A DNA stretch of 64,000 nucleotides, taken from NCBI GenBank assembly GCA_947176065.1, contig CAMWPB010000002.1, positions 1-64,000 of the forward strand, in the 5' to 3' direction. The stretch's first letter is position 1; every line of letters starts with the position of its first letter. Positions 45,868 through 54,560 of this stretch are shown here, piece after piece. The position numbers and the translations under genes were made by a program. Source of the stretch: an uncultured Lachnospiraceae bacterium. GTDB lineage: Bacteria > Bacillota > Clostridia > Lachnospirales > Lachnospiraceae. The notes under the pieces were generated by a model. The model ran no database searches. It had not been told where the DNA came from and was given only the letters and a program-made list of their open reading frames with translations.

Positions 45868-46332
45868 ATGGCGGTAATCGGATTTGCGGCTCTGGCCTTG
45901 GGGATTTTTGCGCTGGATCTGCTTATAAAAAATTATATCGAAAAGCACTTGGAGGTGGGCGAAGAGAAACCCTTCTGCAGGGGCAGACTTTTGGTCAGAA
46001 GATATCATAACAAAGGCGCTTTTCTGGATGCGGGGGAAGCGAAGCAGGGGCTTGTAACGATGCTCTCCCTCGGATTGACCCTGTTTATGACGGTGGTTTT
46101 TCTCGCAGCCTTCAGTTTTCGTGGGAACTCTACCCTCAAGGCAGGGTTGGCCCTTCTGCTGGGCGGCGCCTACAGCAATACCTATGACCGTCTGACAAGG
46201 AAATATGTGGTGGATTACGTCAGCTTTCCCGTGAAAAACAAGCGTTTTCGCAGGATTGTGTTTAACATATCGGACTTCTGCATTATGATCGGAGCGGCGC
46301 TTCTGGTATGGGGGGATGCCCGGAAAAAGTAG
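45868..46332 (+). CDS. Signal peptidase II-like (LspA family)
   Basis: This 154-residue membrane protein has four hydrophobic segments. It carries NKGAF, GGAYSNTYDRLTRKYVVDYVSF and FNISDF, matching the family boxes GGAxxNxxDRxxxGxVVDF and FNxAD, so both catalytic Asp residues are present. Signal peptidase II trims prolipoproteins. An odd feature is the missing Gly after the Arg (TRKYVVD). It lies in an operon with two lipoprotein genes, so it may be dedicated to them, with another copy elsewhere (inference). Confidence 0.8.
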   Translation: MAVIGFAALALGIFALDLLIKNYIEKHLEVGEEKPFCRGRLLVRRYHNKGAFLDAGEAKQGLVTMLSLGLTLFMTVVFLAAFSFRGNSTLKAGLALLLGGAYSNTYDRLTRKYVVDYVSFPVKNKRFRRIVFNISDFCIMIGAALLVWGDARKK

Positions 46333-46362
46333 AGAGCCGGATCATGGGATCCGGCTCTTTTT
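46333..46362. terminator. Terminator between convergent lspA-like and arcC genes
   Basis: A perfect 11-bp stem AGAGCCGGATC/GATCCGGCTCT, loop ATGG, then TTTT. It is well placed for the + strand gene and may also stop - strand transcripts. Confidence 0.85.
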
Positions 46363-46410
46363 AGGCGTGCCATGGGCGGCGCTGACGTGTGGTTTAAGCG
46401 GGCGAAACCG

Positions 46411-47346
46411 TCAGGCAGTGATGACTGTACCGCTCCTGCCCTTCAGGGCGTCCTTTACATTTCCAAGGGAGGTGATTAATACTCTTCCTTCGGGATTTTC
46501 CGCGAGATAGGCGATGGCGGCCTCGATTTTTGGCAGCATGGTTCCCGCCTCAAACTGGCCGTCCGCACACAGTTCCTTCGCCTGTGCGGCGGTGAGAGCC
46601 GGGAGGGGTTCCTGATCCGGCTGTCCGAAATTCCGGTACACGCAGGGCACGCCTGTCAGGATTATCAGCTCGTCAGTCCGCAGGCTGGCTGCCAGTCTGC
46701 CTGCCACGGCGTCCTTTTCGATTACGGCGGATGCGCCTTTCAGGGCGTGGTTCTGTTCGATGACGGGAATGCCGCCCCCGCCGCAGGCGATCACAACCTG
46801 ATCGGCCTCCGCCAGTGTGCGGATGGCATCGATTTCCACGATGTCAATGGGGCGGGGCGCCGCAACCACACGGCGGAACCCCCGGCCCGTTTCCTCTTTC
46901 ACGTAATTTCCCTTTTTGATCTCCGTTTCCGCGTCTTCGGCGGACATATAGCGGCCGATCACCTTGGTGGGGGCGTAGAAGGCCTCGTCATAAGGATCTA
47001 CCGTCACCTGGGTCAGAATAGTGGTGACGGTTTTTACGATACCGCGTCCCAGCAGCTCGGCGCGGAGCGCATTCTGTATATCGTAACCGACATAACCCTG
47101 ACTCATGGCGGAGCAGACGCACATGGGAGCGGGGGTGTAGTCGGTATAAACCCGCCGAAGCTCCGACATGGCTTTGTGAATCATGCTGACCTGAGGGCCG
47201 TTGCTGTGGGTGATGGTGAGCTGGTAATCTGCTTCCACCAGATCGGCAAGAGCCCTGGCGGTCGTTTTAACCGCATCCCATTGTTCTAAAGTCGTATAAC
47301 CGAGCGCCTCGTGTCCGAGAGAGACGACCGCTTTTTTCTTATTCAT
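46411..47346 (-). CDS. arcC: Carbamate kinase
   Basis: This 311-residue amino-acid kinase fold enzyme makes ATP from carbamoyl phosphate and ADP. Motifs are VSLGHEALG at the N-terminus, LTITHSNGPQVSMI, KVIGRYMS, RRVVAAPRPIDIVE, VIACGGGGIPV and a C-terminal GRVLITSLGNVKDALKGRSGTVI. No arginine deiminase or ornithine carbamoyltransferase gene is nearby, so it may serve another carbamoyl-yielding route such as purine or agmatine breakdown. It is convergent with the lspA-like gene, and an extended -10 element lies upstream. Confidence 0.93.
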   Translation of the reverse strand: MNKKKAVVSLGHEALGYTTLEQWDAVKTTARALADLVEADYQLTITHSNGPQVSMIHKAMSELRRVYTDYTPAPMCVCSAMSQGYVGYDIQNALRAELLGRGIVKTVTTILTQVTVDPYDEAFYAPTKVIGRYMSAEDAETEIKKGNYVKEETGRGFRRVVAAPRPIDIVEIDAIRTLAEADQVVIACGGGGIPVIEQNHALKGASAVIEKDAVAGRLAASLRTDELIILTGVPCVYRNFGQPDQEPLPALTAAQAKELCADGQFEAGTMLPKIEAAIAYLAENPEGRVLITSLGNVKDALKGRSGTVITA

Positions 47347-47409
47347 TTGCTTTCACACCGATCCTTTCAGAGAACGAATTTCCGGGCGTCAGTCTGCCCG
47401 TATACTGCA

Positions 47410-47418
47410 AGTATATCA
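47410..47418 (-). promoter_or_regulatory. Extended -10 promoter element for arcC
   Basis: On the minus strand the sequence reads TGATATACT, an extended -10, about 65 bases before the arcC start. No good -35 is seen. Confidence 0.45.
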
Positions 47419-47527
47419 AAACGGCGGGTTTTTGTATAGAATGGTTTTTTGATAAAATTATGTTAACTCAGTACTGCGCCTGAAATTGAAAAAGCAATGC
47501 ATAAAATAAGGCTTGCAATAATGTATT

Positions 47528-47667
47528 TTGATGCACAAGCGATATGCGATATAATGTTATGTAAACTAAATGCGCGTATTGCATAAAAACATGAGGAAAA
47601 GTTTGTACAATTTTATGCAAAGTATACAGAAAAGAGTTTGACAATAGATGGAGGCTGGCAGTATAAT
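47528..47667 (+). promoter_or_regulatory. Tandem promoters and dyad operator before the EAL gene
   Basis: The 343-base gap holds two sigma-A promoters: P1 TTGATG-16-TATAAT (47528-47533, 47550-47555) and P2 TTGACA-18-TATAAT (47638-47643, 47662-47667). Between them lies a perfect 10-bp inverted repeat, TTGCATAAAA (47579-47588) and TTTTATGCAA (47611-47620), with a further similar half-site (ATGCATAAAA) near 47498-47507. This is a plausible binding site for a dimeric regulator. Confidence 0.7.
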
Positions 47668-47689
47668 GAAAGAATAAAAATGCAGAATA

Positions 47690-49438
47690 ATGGAAGGGGA
47701 GGGGGTGGAATCGGCGCTGCGACTGGATTGGCGGGCGTCGGCAAATAAGATGAATTATCTAAGCATATTGCAGGGGATGTCTTTGGAGCAGATCCAGTCT
47801 GTCATCGAAATTATGCAGCAGTCTTCCGACGCCTATATGTTCATTCTGGATCTGACTGTGGATACGTATATGCTGGCAGAGAAGGCGACGAAGCGGTTTC
47901 CCTTTCCCTCTATTGTGATTGAGAATTGTACGGGGATTTTAAAAAATGTGGTATATCCCTACGATTATGATATGCTGGCGGCAGATCTGGAGAAATGCCG
48001 TTCGGGGGAGAAGGACAGTCACGCGATGGAATACCGCTGGCTGGACCGCATGAACCGGGTGGTCTGGGTCAGCTGTAGGGGAACGGTTGTGACGGGACCG
48101 GAGGGCCACAGGCTCCTGATCGGCGCGGTCAGCGAGATGGGGGCCAAGGCGAAGGCCGACAATATAACAGGACTTCGCAGGGAGGCGAGATTCCGGCTGA
48201 ATATGGAATCAACCCTGCGGGACAAACCGGAATCCGTCCGTTATCTGATGCGCATCGGCATTGACAATTTTAAAGAGATCAATGAAAAAGAGGGCGTGGA
48301 AGCGGGCGACGAGGTTTTGCGTGAGCTGGCGGACTGCCTGATAAAGACAGTGGATGAAAGCGTGGACATTTACCGTCTGGTGGCCGATGAATTTATGATT
48401 GTCGATGCCGGAACAGGCGGGGAGAAGGAGCCGCGCGCTATTTACAAACAGATTCAGAGAACCATAGCTGCCATGGCTAAGAATAAGGAATACAGCCGCT
48501 TTTATACCGTGTCTGCAGGGGTGCTGGAGGAAGATTTTTCGGGCACAACCGTGGAAGAAGTCTTGCGGTTTACGGAGTTTGCCTTAAATGAGGCGAAGCG
48601 CAACGGCAGAAACCAGATGATGGCATTTGACAGGGCGTCCTATGACGTATATCTGAAGAGGCTTGATATCCGTAAGTCTCTCAGGCAGGACGTCAACCAC
48701 GATTTCCGGGGATTTGAGGTGTATTACCAGCCCATTGTTTCGGCGGCTGACTATAAGCTGATCGGCGCGGAAGCGCTGTTGCGCTGGAAAAACGAAAAAT
48801 TCGGCAGTGTATCGCCGGCGGTCTTTATTCCCATTCTGGAGGAGAGCGGCCTGATTATTCCGGTAGGGCAGCATGTGCTCTGGGAGGCGGCCAGGACTTG
48901 TAAGAAATGGAAACAGTATATACCTGGGTTTCATATCAATGTGAACTTATCCTACGTGCAGCTTTATAAGAGCGATCTGATGCGGGACGTGGAACACTGT
49001 ATTCAGGAAGTAGGAATCGACCCCGAAAGTCTGGTTCTGGAGCTGACGGAGAGTGGTTACATTGAGACGAGCGAAAGAATTAAGGAACTGTTCAGGGATC
49101 TGAAATCAAGAAAGATTGATCTGGCGCTGGATGATTTTGGCACGGGTTATTCCAATATGCGCTACCTGAAGGAGATTGATGCCAAAACGGTAAAGATTGA
49201 CAGAAGTTTTGTGGTACAGGCGCTTCAAAATGAACATGATTATAATATCATCAGCCATATCATAGATATGGTGCACAGTCTGGGATCGGTGGTCTGTATG
49301 GAGGGAATCGAGGAGAAGGAAGAGCTTTCAAAAATGATGGCTACCAAGCCGGATATGATACAGGGCTATTATTTCGGGAAACCCACTCCGGCAGGGCAGT
49401 TTGAGAAAGAGTTTTTACAGGCTACAGATTCTCCCTGA
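47690..49438 (+). CDS. Cyclic-di-GMP phosphodiesterase (PAS-like, degenerate GGDEF, EAL)
   Basis: The protein has up to 582 residues. A PAS-like N-terminus (~40-155) precedes a GGDEF-fold domain whose signature reads VADEF (231-235), so cyclase activity is unlikely. The EAL domain is intact: EALLRW (361-366), HINVNLS, VLELTES, DDFGTG (481-486), KIDRSF and QGYYFGKP. It would hydrolyse c-di-GMP. No membrane segment is seen. The ATG at 47690 lies close to the predicted transcription start and lacks a ribosome site; the in-frame GTG at 47705 or ATG at 47750 could be the real start. Confidence 0.88.
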   Translation: MEGEGVESALRLDWRASANKMNYLSILQGMSLEQIQSVIEIMQQSSDAYMFILDLTVDTYMLAEKATKRFPFPSIVIENCTGILKNVVYPYDYDMLAADLEKCRSGEKDSHAMEYRWLDRMNRVVWVSCRGTVVTGPEGHRLLIGAVSEMGAKAKADNITGLRREARFRLNMESTLRDKPESVRYLMRIGIDNFKEINEKEGVEAGDEVLRELADCLIKTVDESVDIYRLVADEFMIVDAGTGGEKEPRAIYKQIQRTIAAMAKNKEYSRFYTVSAGVLEEDFSGTTVEEVLRFTEFALNEAKRNGRNQMMAFDRASYDVYLKRLDIRKSLRQDVNHDFRGFEVYYQPIVSAADYKLIGAEALLRWKNEKFGSVSPAVFIPILEESGLIIPVGQHVLWEAARTCKKWKQYIPGFHINVNLSYVQLYKSDLMRDVEHCIQEVGIDPESLVLELTESGYIETSERIKELFRDLKSRKIDLALDDFGTGYSNMRYLKEIDAKTVKIDRSFVVQALQNEHDYNIISHIIDMVHSLGSVVCMEGIEEKEELSKMMATKPDMIQGYYFGKPTPAGQFEKEFLQATDSP

Positions 49439-50438
49439 TCCGGATATCCACATCCACATAATTGTTTTCCGAGACGGGCATTTCTCCTGCGGCCAGACAG
49501 GCGAACAGGATAGCGAGAGGGAGAGAACCCTGTTGAAAGGGCTGTTGGCAGATAGTAGCTGCGATCAGTCCTTTTTCCATATATTCCCGGGTGGTGGGAA
49601 CGAGATCGTTTGTTATGACAGTGATGTCATTTGCGCGCGGGGAGGCTTCAATGGCCTGACAGCCGCCGTATACGCCCCCGGCGGTAAAATAAAAGGCATT
49701 GATTTCGGGATGGTCCAGGAGCAGCTGCTTTGTCAGCTCGAAGCTCACCCGGTCGTCGTCGTTGTTGTTGACGGTGTCCACGATGCGGATATTCGGGTAT
49801 GATGCAATGATATGTGCGAAGCCGGCGATACGCTCGGTATGGCAGAGAATATTCTGCGAGCCGGAGACGATGCCAACGCGCACCTCGCCCTTTGTCATCA
49901 GCCGCATAAGCCCGCCGGCTGCCTCACCGGAACGGTAAAAGTTACTGCCTACATAGGCCAGGCGGCTGGCGTTTTCGATATCGGTATTTAAGGTTACCAC
50001 AGGAATCCCCGCGCTGCAGAGGGCGTCGATTTTTTCGCGTACGGCGTTGTCGTTGTAAGGGGAGATGGCAAGGCCGTTGACACCTTCCTCCAGTAGGGCG
50101 TCTATGGCATCAAGCTGCTGCTGCAGGCTGTATTCCGTCTGCTTTATGAGGACGCTGCAGTTATAGCCGGCAAGCTCCTCGGCCTTTTCGCGCACGCCAA
50201 GAAGAACGTCGTCAAAAAAAGGGGTGCCGACACCCAGCAGCACAACGCCAAGCTTCAGATTTTTTTTCTGGGCGGCGAGGACAATGCCCGCCTTGTTCGG
50301 CCTGTAGTCGAGGGCGCGGACGATTTTCATGATTTTTTCTTCTGTCTGGGGATTGACGTCGCCGCGGTGATTTAAGACGCGGTCTACCGTGCCCCTTGAT
50401 ACGCCTGCCAGAGCGGCGATTTCCTTGATGGTTGCCAT
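49422..50438 (-). CDS. LacI-family transcriptional regulator
   Basis: This 338-residue protein has an N-terminal helix-turn-helix and hinge (MATIKEIAALAGVSRGTVDRV, VNHRGDVNPQT-type region, LDYRPNKAG). A periplasmic-binding-like sensor domain follows (NGLAISPYNDNAVREKI, VVTLNTDIENASRLAYVGSNF, SGEAAGGLM), similar to D-ribose-type and CcpA-like sensors. It is divergent from the xylulokinase/isomerase operon and probably controls it in response to a sugar. Its 3' end overlaps the EAL gene by 17 bases, tail to tail. Confidence 0.92.
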   Translation of the reverse strand: MATIKEIAALAGVSRGTVDRVLNHRGDVNPQTEEKIMKIVRALDYRPNKAGIVLAAQKKNLKLGVVLLGVGTPFFDDVLLGVREKAEELAGYNCSVLIKQTEYSLQQQLDAIDALLEEGVNGLAISPYNDNAVREKIDALCSAGIPVVTLNTDIENASRLAYVGSNFYRSGEAAGGLMRLMTKGEVRVGIVSGSQNILCHTERIAGFAHIIASYPNIRIVDTVNNNDDDRVSFELTKQLLLDHPEINAFYFTAGGVYGGCQAIEASPRANDITVITNDLVPTTREYMEKGLIAATICQQPFQQGSLPLAILFACLAAGEMPVSENNYVDVDIRIRENL

Positions 50439-50482
50439 GATGGGATTTCCCTTTCATAGTGTGCTGTCGCTGTAGGTGGTGC

Positions 50483-50581
50483 AGAGAATGCCGGTTTTCA
50501 GGCATTCTCTTGCGCGAGACTTAGTACTTCTTAACGAAGCGGCTTTTGCTGCTGAGTTGTAGAAGTACTTCTCGCGTTTTT
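50483..50581. promoter_or_regulatory. Two hairpins in the lacI-xylB divergent region
   Basis: The first is a perfect 10-bp stem AGAGAATGCC/GGCATTCTCT (50483-50492, 50501-50510). The second pairs CGCGAGA (50513-50519) and AGTACTTCT (50523-50531) with AGAAGTACT (50561-50569) and TCTCGCG (50570-50576), followed by TTTTTC. On the + strand the second resembles a terminator, yet no gene runs into it, so it could be an attenuator, repeat or operator. The rest of the 310-base gap holds the xylB promoter. Confidence 0.6.
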
Positions 50582-50658
50582 CACTTTAGCATATCAAGTG
50601 GAAATAGACAATGCGTTCCGCCAGATTTTGTATAAATTTACGAAAAAAATATACGGTA

Positions 50659-50687
50659 TTGCTTTTGCGGGCGGGACGGCTTATCAT
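50659..50687 (+). promoter_or_regulatory. Promoter candidate for xylB operon
   Basis: TTGCTT (50659-50664), 17-base spacer, TATCAT (50682-50687), 62 bases before the ATG. A weak match to both boxes fits a regulated operon. Confidence 0.5.
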
Positions 50688-50748
50688 GGAGACAGGAAGA
50701 TCGTGCACGGGCACGGAAAATTTTAGGAGAAAGAATTGGAGGGTTAAG

Positions 50749-52224
50749 ATGCTGTATATTGGGGTGGATTTGGGTACCAGCGCCGTGAAGCTTCTTTTGA
50801 TGGAGGGAAGCGGGAAAATCGTCAACATCGTATCGAAGGAGTATCCGCTGTATTTTCCGCATCCGGGGTGGTCTGAGCAGAAGCCGGAGGACTGGTATGC
50901 GCAGAGCATCGCGGGGATTAAGGAGCTGATCGCGGATGTGGACAAGAGCCAGATTGCGGGCATCAGCTTCGGCGGGCAGATGCACGGACTTGTGATTCTG
51001 GATGAAAAGGACGAGGTAATCCGTCCCGCGATTCTGTGGAATGACGGAAGAACCACAGAGGAATGCGATTATCTGAACAACGAGATCGGAAAAGATAAGC
51101 TTTCCGCGTACACGGCGAACATTTCCTTCACGGGCTTTACGGCGCCGAAGGTGCTCTGGGTGAAGAACAAGGAGCCGGAGAACTTCGCAAGGATTAAGAA
51201 AATCATGCTCCCCAAGGACTATATAGCCTACAAGCTGACAGGGGTGCACTGTACGGACGTTTCCGACGCCTCCGGCATGCTTCTGTTTGACGTGAAGAAC
51301 CGCTGCTGGTCGAAAGAAATGTGTGAGATCTGCGGCGTGAAGGAAGAGCAGCTTGCAAAGATTTACGAGAGTTATGAGACGGTGGGAACGGTGCTGCCGG
51401 AGATTGCTGCGGAATTGGGTATTCCTGAAAATGTAAAGGTGGCGGCGGGCGGCGGTGACAATGCGGCTGCTGCTGTGGGCACGGGCACTGTGGGAGACGG
51501 CATGTGCAATATTTCCCTTGGCACCAGCGGTACCATCTTTATCTCCTCCGACAAGTTCGGCGTGGATAAGTTCAATGCCCTTCATGCTTTTGCCCACGCG
51601 GACGGACACTATCATCTGATGGGCTGTATGCTCAGCGCGGCCTCCTGCAATAAGTGGTGGATGGACGATATCATCGGCACGGAGAAGTACGCGGATGAGC
51701 AGAAGGCGATTACGGACGATAAGCTGGGAGAGAATCATGTGTATTTCCTGCCTTATCTGATGGGAGAGCGCTCTCCCCACAACGATCCCGACGCGAGAGG
51801 CACCTTTATCGGCATGACCATGGATACCACCAGGGCGGACATGACCCAGGCGGTGCTGGAAGGTGTGGCCTTTGCGCTGAGAGATTCCCTTGAGGTGGCA
51901 AAATCCCTCGGGATTCACATCGAGCGCACGAAAATCTGCGGCGGCGGCGCGAAGAGCCCTCTGTGGAAACGGATGATCGCCAACATTATGAATCTCAAGG
52001 TGGATGTGATCGAGAGCGAGGAAGGACCGGCCATGGGCGGCGCGATGCTGGCGGCGGTGGCCTGCGGCGAGTACGCGGGCGTGGAGGACGCAGCGGCGAA
52101 GATCGTGAAGATTGTGGATACGGTGGAGCCGGAACCCGCGCTGGTGGAGAAGTACGAGAAGAGATATCAGCAGTTTAAGGAGATTTATCCGACCTGTAAG
52201 GAGCTGTTTGGAAAATTAAAATAG
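50749..52224 (+). CDS. xylB: Xylulokinase-type FGGY carbohydrate kinase
   Basis: This 491-residue FGGY kinase has YIGVDLGTSAVKLLLM (ATP phosphate loop), FGGQMHGLVILD, RPAILWNDGRTTEECD, KDYIAYKLTG, SLGTSGTIF, YLMGERSPHNDPDARG and the FGGY-type GGGAKSPLWKRMIANI. Family enzymes phosphorylate xylulose or related keto-pentoses. The ATG at 50749 follows TTGGAGGG. The isomerase two genes downstream suggests the substrate may be a ketose from arabinose, fucose or a relative rather than xylose. Confidence 0.93.
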   Translation: MLYIGVDLGTSAVKLLLMEGSGKIVNIVSKEYPLYFPHPGWSEQKPEDWYAQSIAGIKELIADVDKSQIAGISFGGQMHGLVILDEKDEVIRPAILWNDGRTTEECDYLNNEIGKDKLSAYTANISFTGFTAPKVLWVKNKEPENFARIKKIMLPKDYIAYKLTGVHCTDVSDASGMLLFDVKNRCWSKEMCEICGVKEEQLAKIYESYETVGTVLPEIAAELGIPENVKVAAGGGDNAAAAVGTGTVGDGMCNISLGTSGTIFISSDKFGVDKFNALHAFAHADGHYHLMGCMLSAASCNKWWMDDIIGTEKYADEQKAITDDKLGENHVYFLPYLMGERSPHNDPDARGTFIGMTMDTTRADMTQAVLEGVAFALRDSLEVAKSLGIHIERTKICGGGAKSPLWKRMIANIMNLKVDVIESEEGPAMGGAMLAAVACGEYAGVEDAAAKIVKIVDTVEPEPALVEKYEKRYQQFKEIYPTCKELFGKLK

Positions 52225-52262
52225 GATGCCGATCCTGCATCGGGGAAAGGAGTGTGTTACAG

Positions 52263-52886
52263 ATGGAGATTAAAAAAGTGACAGATCCGTCATTTCGTAA
52301 ATATGGCAGGGTCGTGGAGGGGATCGACTTTACCGATCTGGTGGAGGCCATCAAAAAGGAGACGCCGCTGCCTGACGGGGTAGCTTATGAGCCTTCCATC
52401 AAAGCGCTGGAGGAGACGACGGCGGCTAAGGCGTTACAGAGAAGAACCTACGGTGAACTGCCGATTGAGGTGGGGTACTGTAACGGTTACAATTATAAGT
52501 TAAACGCCGTTGAGTACCACAGGAGTTCGGAAATCAATGTGGCGGCTACGGACGCGGTGCTGATTGTGGGAATGCAGCAGGATATCACCGACGACTTTAC
52601 TTATGATACGGCTAAGATGGAGGCCTTTTTGGTACCGGCAGGCACCGCGGTGGAAATTTACGCGACGACCCTGCATTATGCGCCCTGCAGTGCGGACGAG
52701 GGCGGCTTCAAGGTGGGCATCGTGCTTCCGGCGGGGACAAACTATCCGCTTAAGGACACGCACGAGGGCTGGGAGGATTCCCTGATCACGGCGCAGAACA
52801 AATGGCTGATCGGCCACGCGGAGGGCGGACTTGATGCGGGCGCGCACATCGGACTTGTAGGAAAGAATCTGGATATTCGTGAGTAA
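52263..52886 (+). CDS. DUF4867 family protein
   Basis: This 207-residue protein matches the DUF4867 family known beside sugar kinase and isomerase genes. It has a cupin-like appearance (EINVAATDAVLIVGMQQDI, AFLVPAGTAVEIYATTLHYAP, GFKVGIVLPAGTNYPL), with likely metal ligands in the TTLHYAPC stretch. A sugar epimerase or mutarotase-like role is a guess from its operon. The ATG at 52263 is ten bases after AAAGGAG. Confidence 0.85.
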   Translation: MEIKKVTDPSFRKYGRVVEGIDFTDLVEAIKKETPLPDGVAYEPSIKALEETTAAKALQRRTYGELPIEVGYCNGYNYKLNAVEYHRSSEINVAATDAVLIVGMQQDITDDFTYDTAKMEAFLVPAGTAVEIYATTLHYAPCSADEGGFKVGIVLPAGTNYPLKDTHEGWEDSLITAQNKWLIGHAEGGLDAGAHIGLVGKNLDIRE

Positions 52887-52941
52887 TGTGAAAAAGTACT
52901 GTAAACATACCGGCAGAACCGGTTAAAGGAGGGTATAAAAT

Positions 52942-54426
52942 ATGAACAATTTACCGAAGGTAAAAATTGGTATCGTGGCGGTAAGCCGTGACTGTTTCCC
53001 GTCATCTCTGGCGATCAACAGAAGAAAGGCTCTGGTGGAGGCTTACGCGAAGAAGTATGACGCGGCGGACATTTATGAGTGTCCTGTCTGCATCATCGAG
53101 AGCGAAATCGACATGGTGAACGCTTTGAAGGACGTTAAGGACAACGGCTGTAACGCGCTCTGCGTATACCTTGGCAACTTTGGCCCGGAGATCTCCGAGA
53201 CATTGCTCGCAAAGCACTTTGAAGGCCCGAAGATGTTCGTGGCTGCCGCTGAGGAGTCTCAGGGTGATCTGATTCAGGGCCGCGGCGACGCTTACTGCGG
53301 TATGCTCAATGCCAGCTACAATTTAAAGCTCAGAAATGTAAAGGCTTATATTCCTGAGTATCCTGTCGGGGATGCAGAGGACTGTGCGGATATGATCCAT
53401 GAGTTTATTCCGATTGCCCGTGCGGTTGCGGCGCTCTCCAGCCTGAAGATTATATCTTTCGGCCCCAGACCGCTCAATTTCCTTGCATGTAACGCACCCA
53501 TCAAGCAGCTTTACAACCTGGGTGTGGAGATCGAGGAGAACTCCGAGCTGGATCTGTTCGAGGCATTTAACAAGCATGAGGGTGATCCCCGTATTGCGGA
53601 TGTGGTGAAGGACATGGAGGCGGAGCTGGGAGAAGGCAACAACAAGCCGACCATCCTGCCCAAGCTGGCGCAGTATGAGCTGACCCTTCTTGACTGGATC
53701 GAGGAGCACAAGGGGTACCGCGAGTACGTGGCGATCGCAGGAAAGTGCTGGCCCGCATTCCAGACCCAGTTTGGCTTCGTTCCCTGCTATGTGAACAGCC
53801 GTCTGACAGGCAGAGGCATTCCGGTATCCTGCGAGGTAGATATCTACGGTTGCTTAAGCGAGTTCATCGGTGAGGCGGTAAGCGACGATATCGTAACCCT
53901 GCTCGACATCAACAACTCCGTTCCGAAGGATATGTACAAGGAGTCTATCGAGGGCAAGTTCGATTACAAGTTTACGGATACGTTCATGGGCTTCCACTGC
54001 GGCAACACCTGCTCCAAGAAGCTGTCCAAGTGCAGCATGGAGTACCAGATGATCATGGCGAGATCCCTGCCTGAGGAAGTGACACAGGGTACGCTCGAAG
54101 GCGATATCGTTCCCGGCAATATCACTTTCTACCGCCTGCAGAGCACCGCAGACAATATTCTGCGCGCATATGTGGCAGAGGGTGAGGTTCTTCCTGTGGC
54201 GACCAGATCCTTTGGCGGCATCGGAGTATTCGCGATTCCGGAGATGGGCAGATTCTACCGTCACGTGCTGATCGAGAAAAATTACCCGCATCACGGCGCG
54301 GTTGCGTTCGGCCACTTCGGCAAAGCGCTGTTCGAGGTATTCAAGTATATCGGTGTGGATGTGAGCGAGATCGGCTATAACCAGCCGAAGAGCCTGCCTT
54401 ATCCGACAGAGAATCCTTTCGCGTAA
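52942..54426 (+). CDS. L-fucose/L-arabinose isomerase family protein
   Basis: This 494-residue protein belongs to the FucI/AraA fold family, with an N-terminal domain IGIVAVSRDCFPSSLAINR and AAEESQGDLIQGRGDAYCGML. The catalytic region has FVPCYVNSRLTGRGIPVSCEVDIYG (Glu and Asp ligands) and the HCGNTC motif provides a His ligand. The exact sugar cannot be told. GGAGGG precedes the ATG. It completes an operon of kinase, DUF4867 and isomerase under LacI control. Confidence 0.92.
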   Translation: MNNLPKVKIGIVAVSRDCFPSSLAINRRKALVEAYAKKYDAADIYECPVCIIESEIDMVNALKDVKDNGCNALCVYLGNFGPEISETLLAKHFEGPKMFVAAAEESQGDLIQGRGDAYCGMLNASYNLKLRNVKAYIPEYPVGDAEDCADMIHEFIPIARAVAALSSLKIISFGPRPLNFLACNAPIKQLYNLGVEIEENSELDLFEAFNKHEGDPRIADVVKDMEAELGEGNNKPTILPKLAQYELTLLDWIEEHKGYREYVAIAGKCWPAFQTQFGFVPCYVNSRLTGRGIPVSCEVDIYGCLSEFIGEAVSDDIVTLLDINNSVPKDMYKESIEGKFDYKFTDTFMGFHCGNTCSKKLSKCSMEYQMIMARSLPEEVTQGTLEGDIVPGNITFYRLQSTADNILRAYVAEGEVLPVATRSFGGIGVFAIPEMGRFYRHVLIEKNYPHHGAVAFGHFGKALFEVFKYIGVDVSEIGYNQPKSLPYPTENPFA

Positions 54427-54444
54427 AAACAGATACAGAATGGG

Positions 54445-54468
54445 GCAGGGGAGATAAAACTCCCCTGC
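54445..54468 (+). other. Hairpin after isomerase gene
   Basis: GCAGGGGAG/CTCCCCTGC, loop ATAAAA, nine-bp perfect stem 19 bases after the stop. It lacks a T-run and may help stabilise the 3' end. Confidence 0.55.
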
Positions 54469-54471
54469 ATA

Positions 54472-54509
54472 GAAAAAGAAGCGGGGCCGGATCATCGGCA
54501 CCGCTTCTT
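54472..54509. terminator. Bidirectional terminator between convergent genes
   Basis: AAGAAGCGG (54476-54484) and CCGCTTCTT (54501-54509) with inner GCCG/CGGC. On the minus strand it is followed by TTTTTC, ideal for the FliD-like gene; on the plus strand it follows the isomerase gene. Confidence 0.75.
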
Positions 54510-54560
54510 GCTGTGTCATGTGAAATGATGATACTGAAAGAGAACGCGAAGCGCAATCTG

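Noticed and set aside
46747..47289. 180-codon plus-strand frame opposite carbamate kinase
   Set aside because: Shadow of arcC.
50611..50748. N-terminal extension of xylulokinase
   Set aside because: FGGY kinases begin at the phosphate loop; a strong ribosome site precedes ATG 50749.
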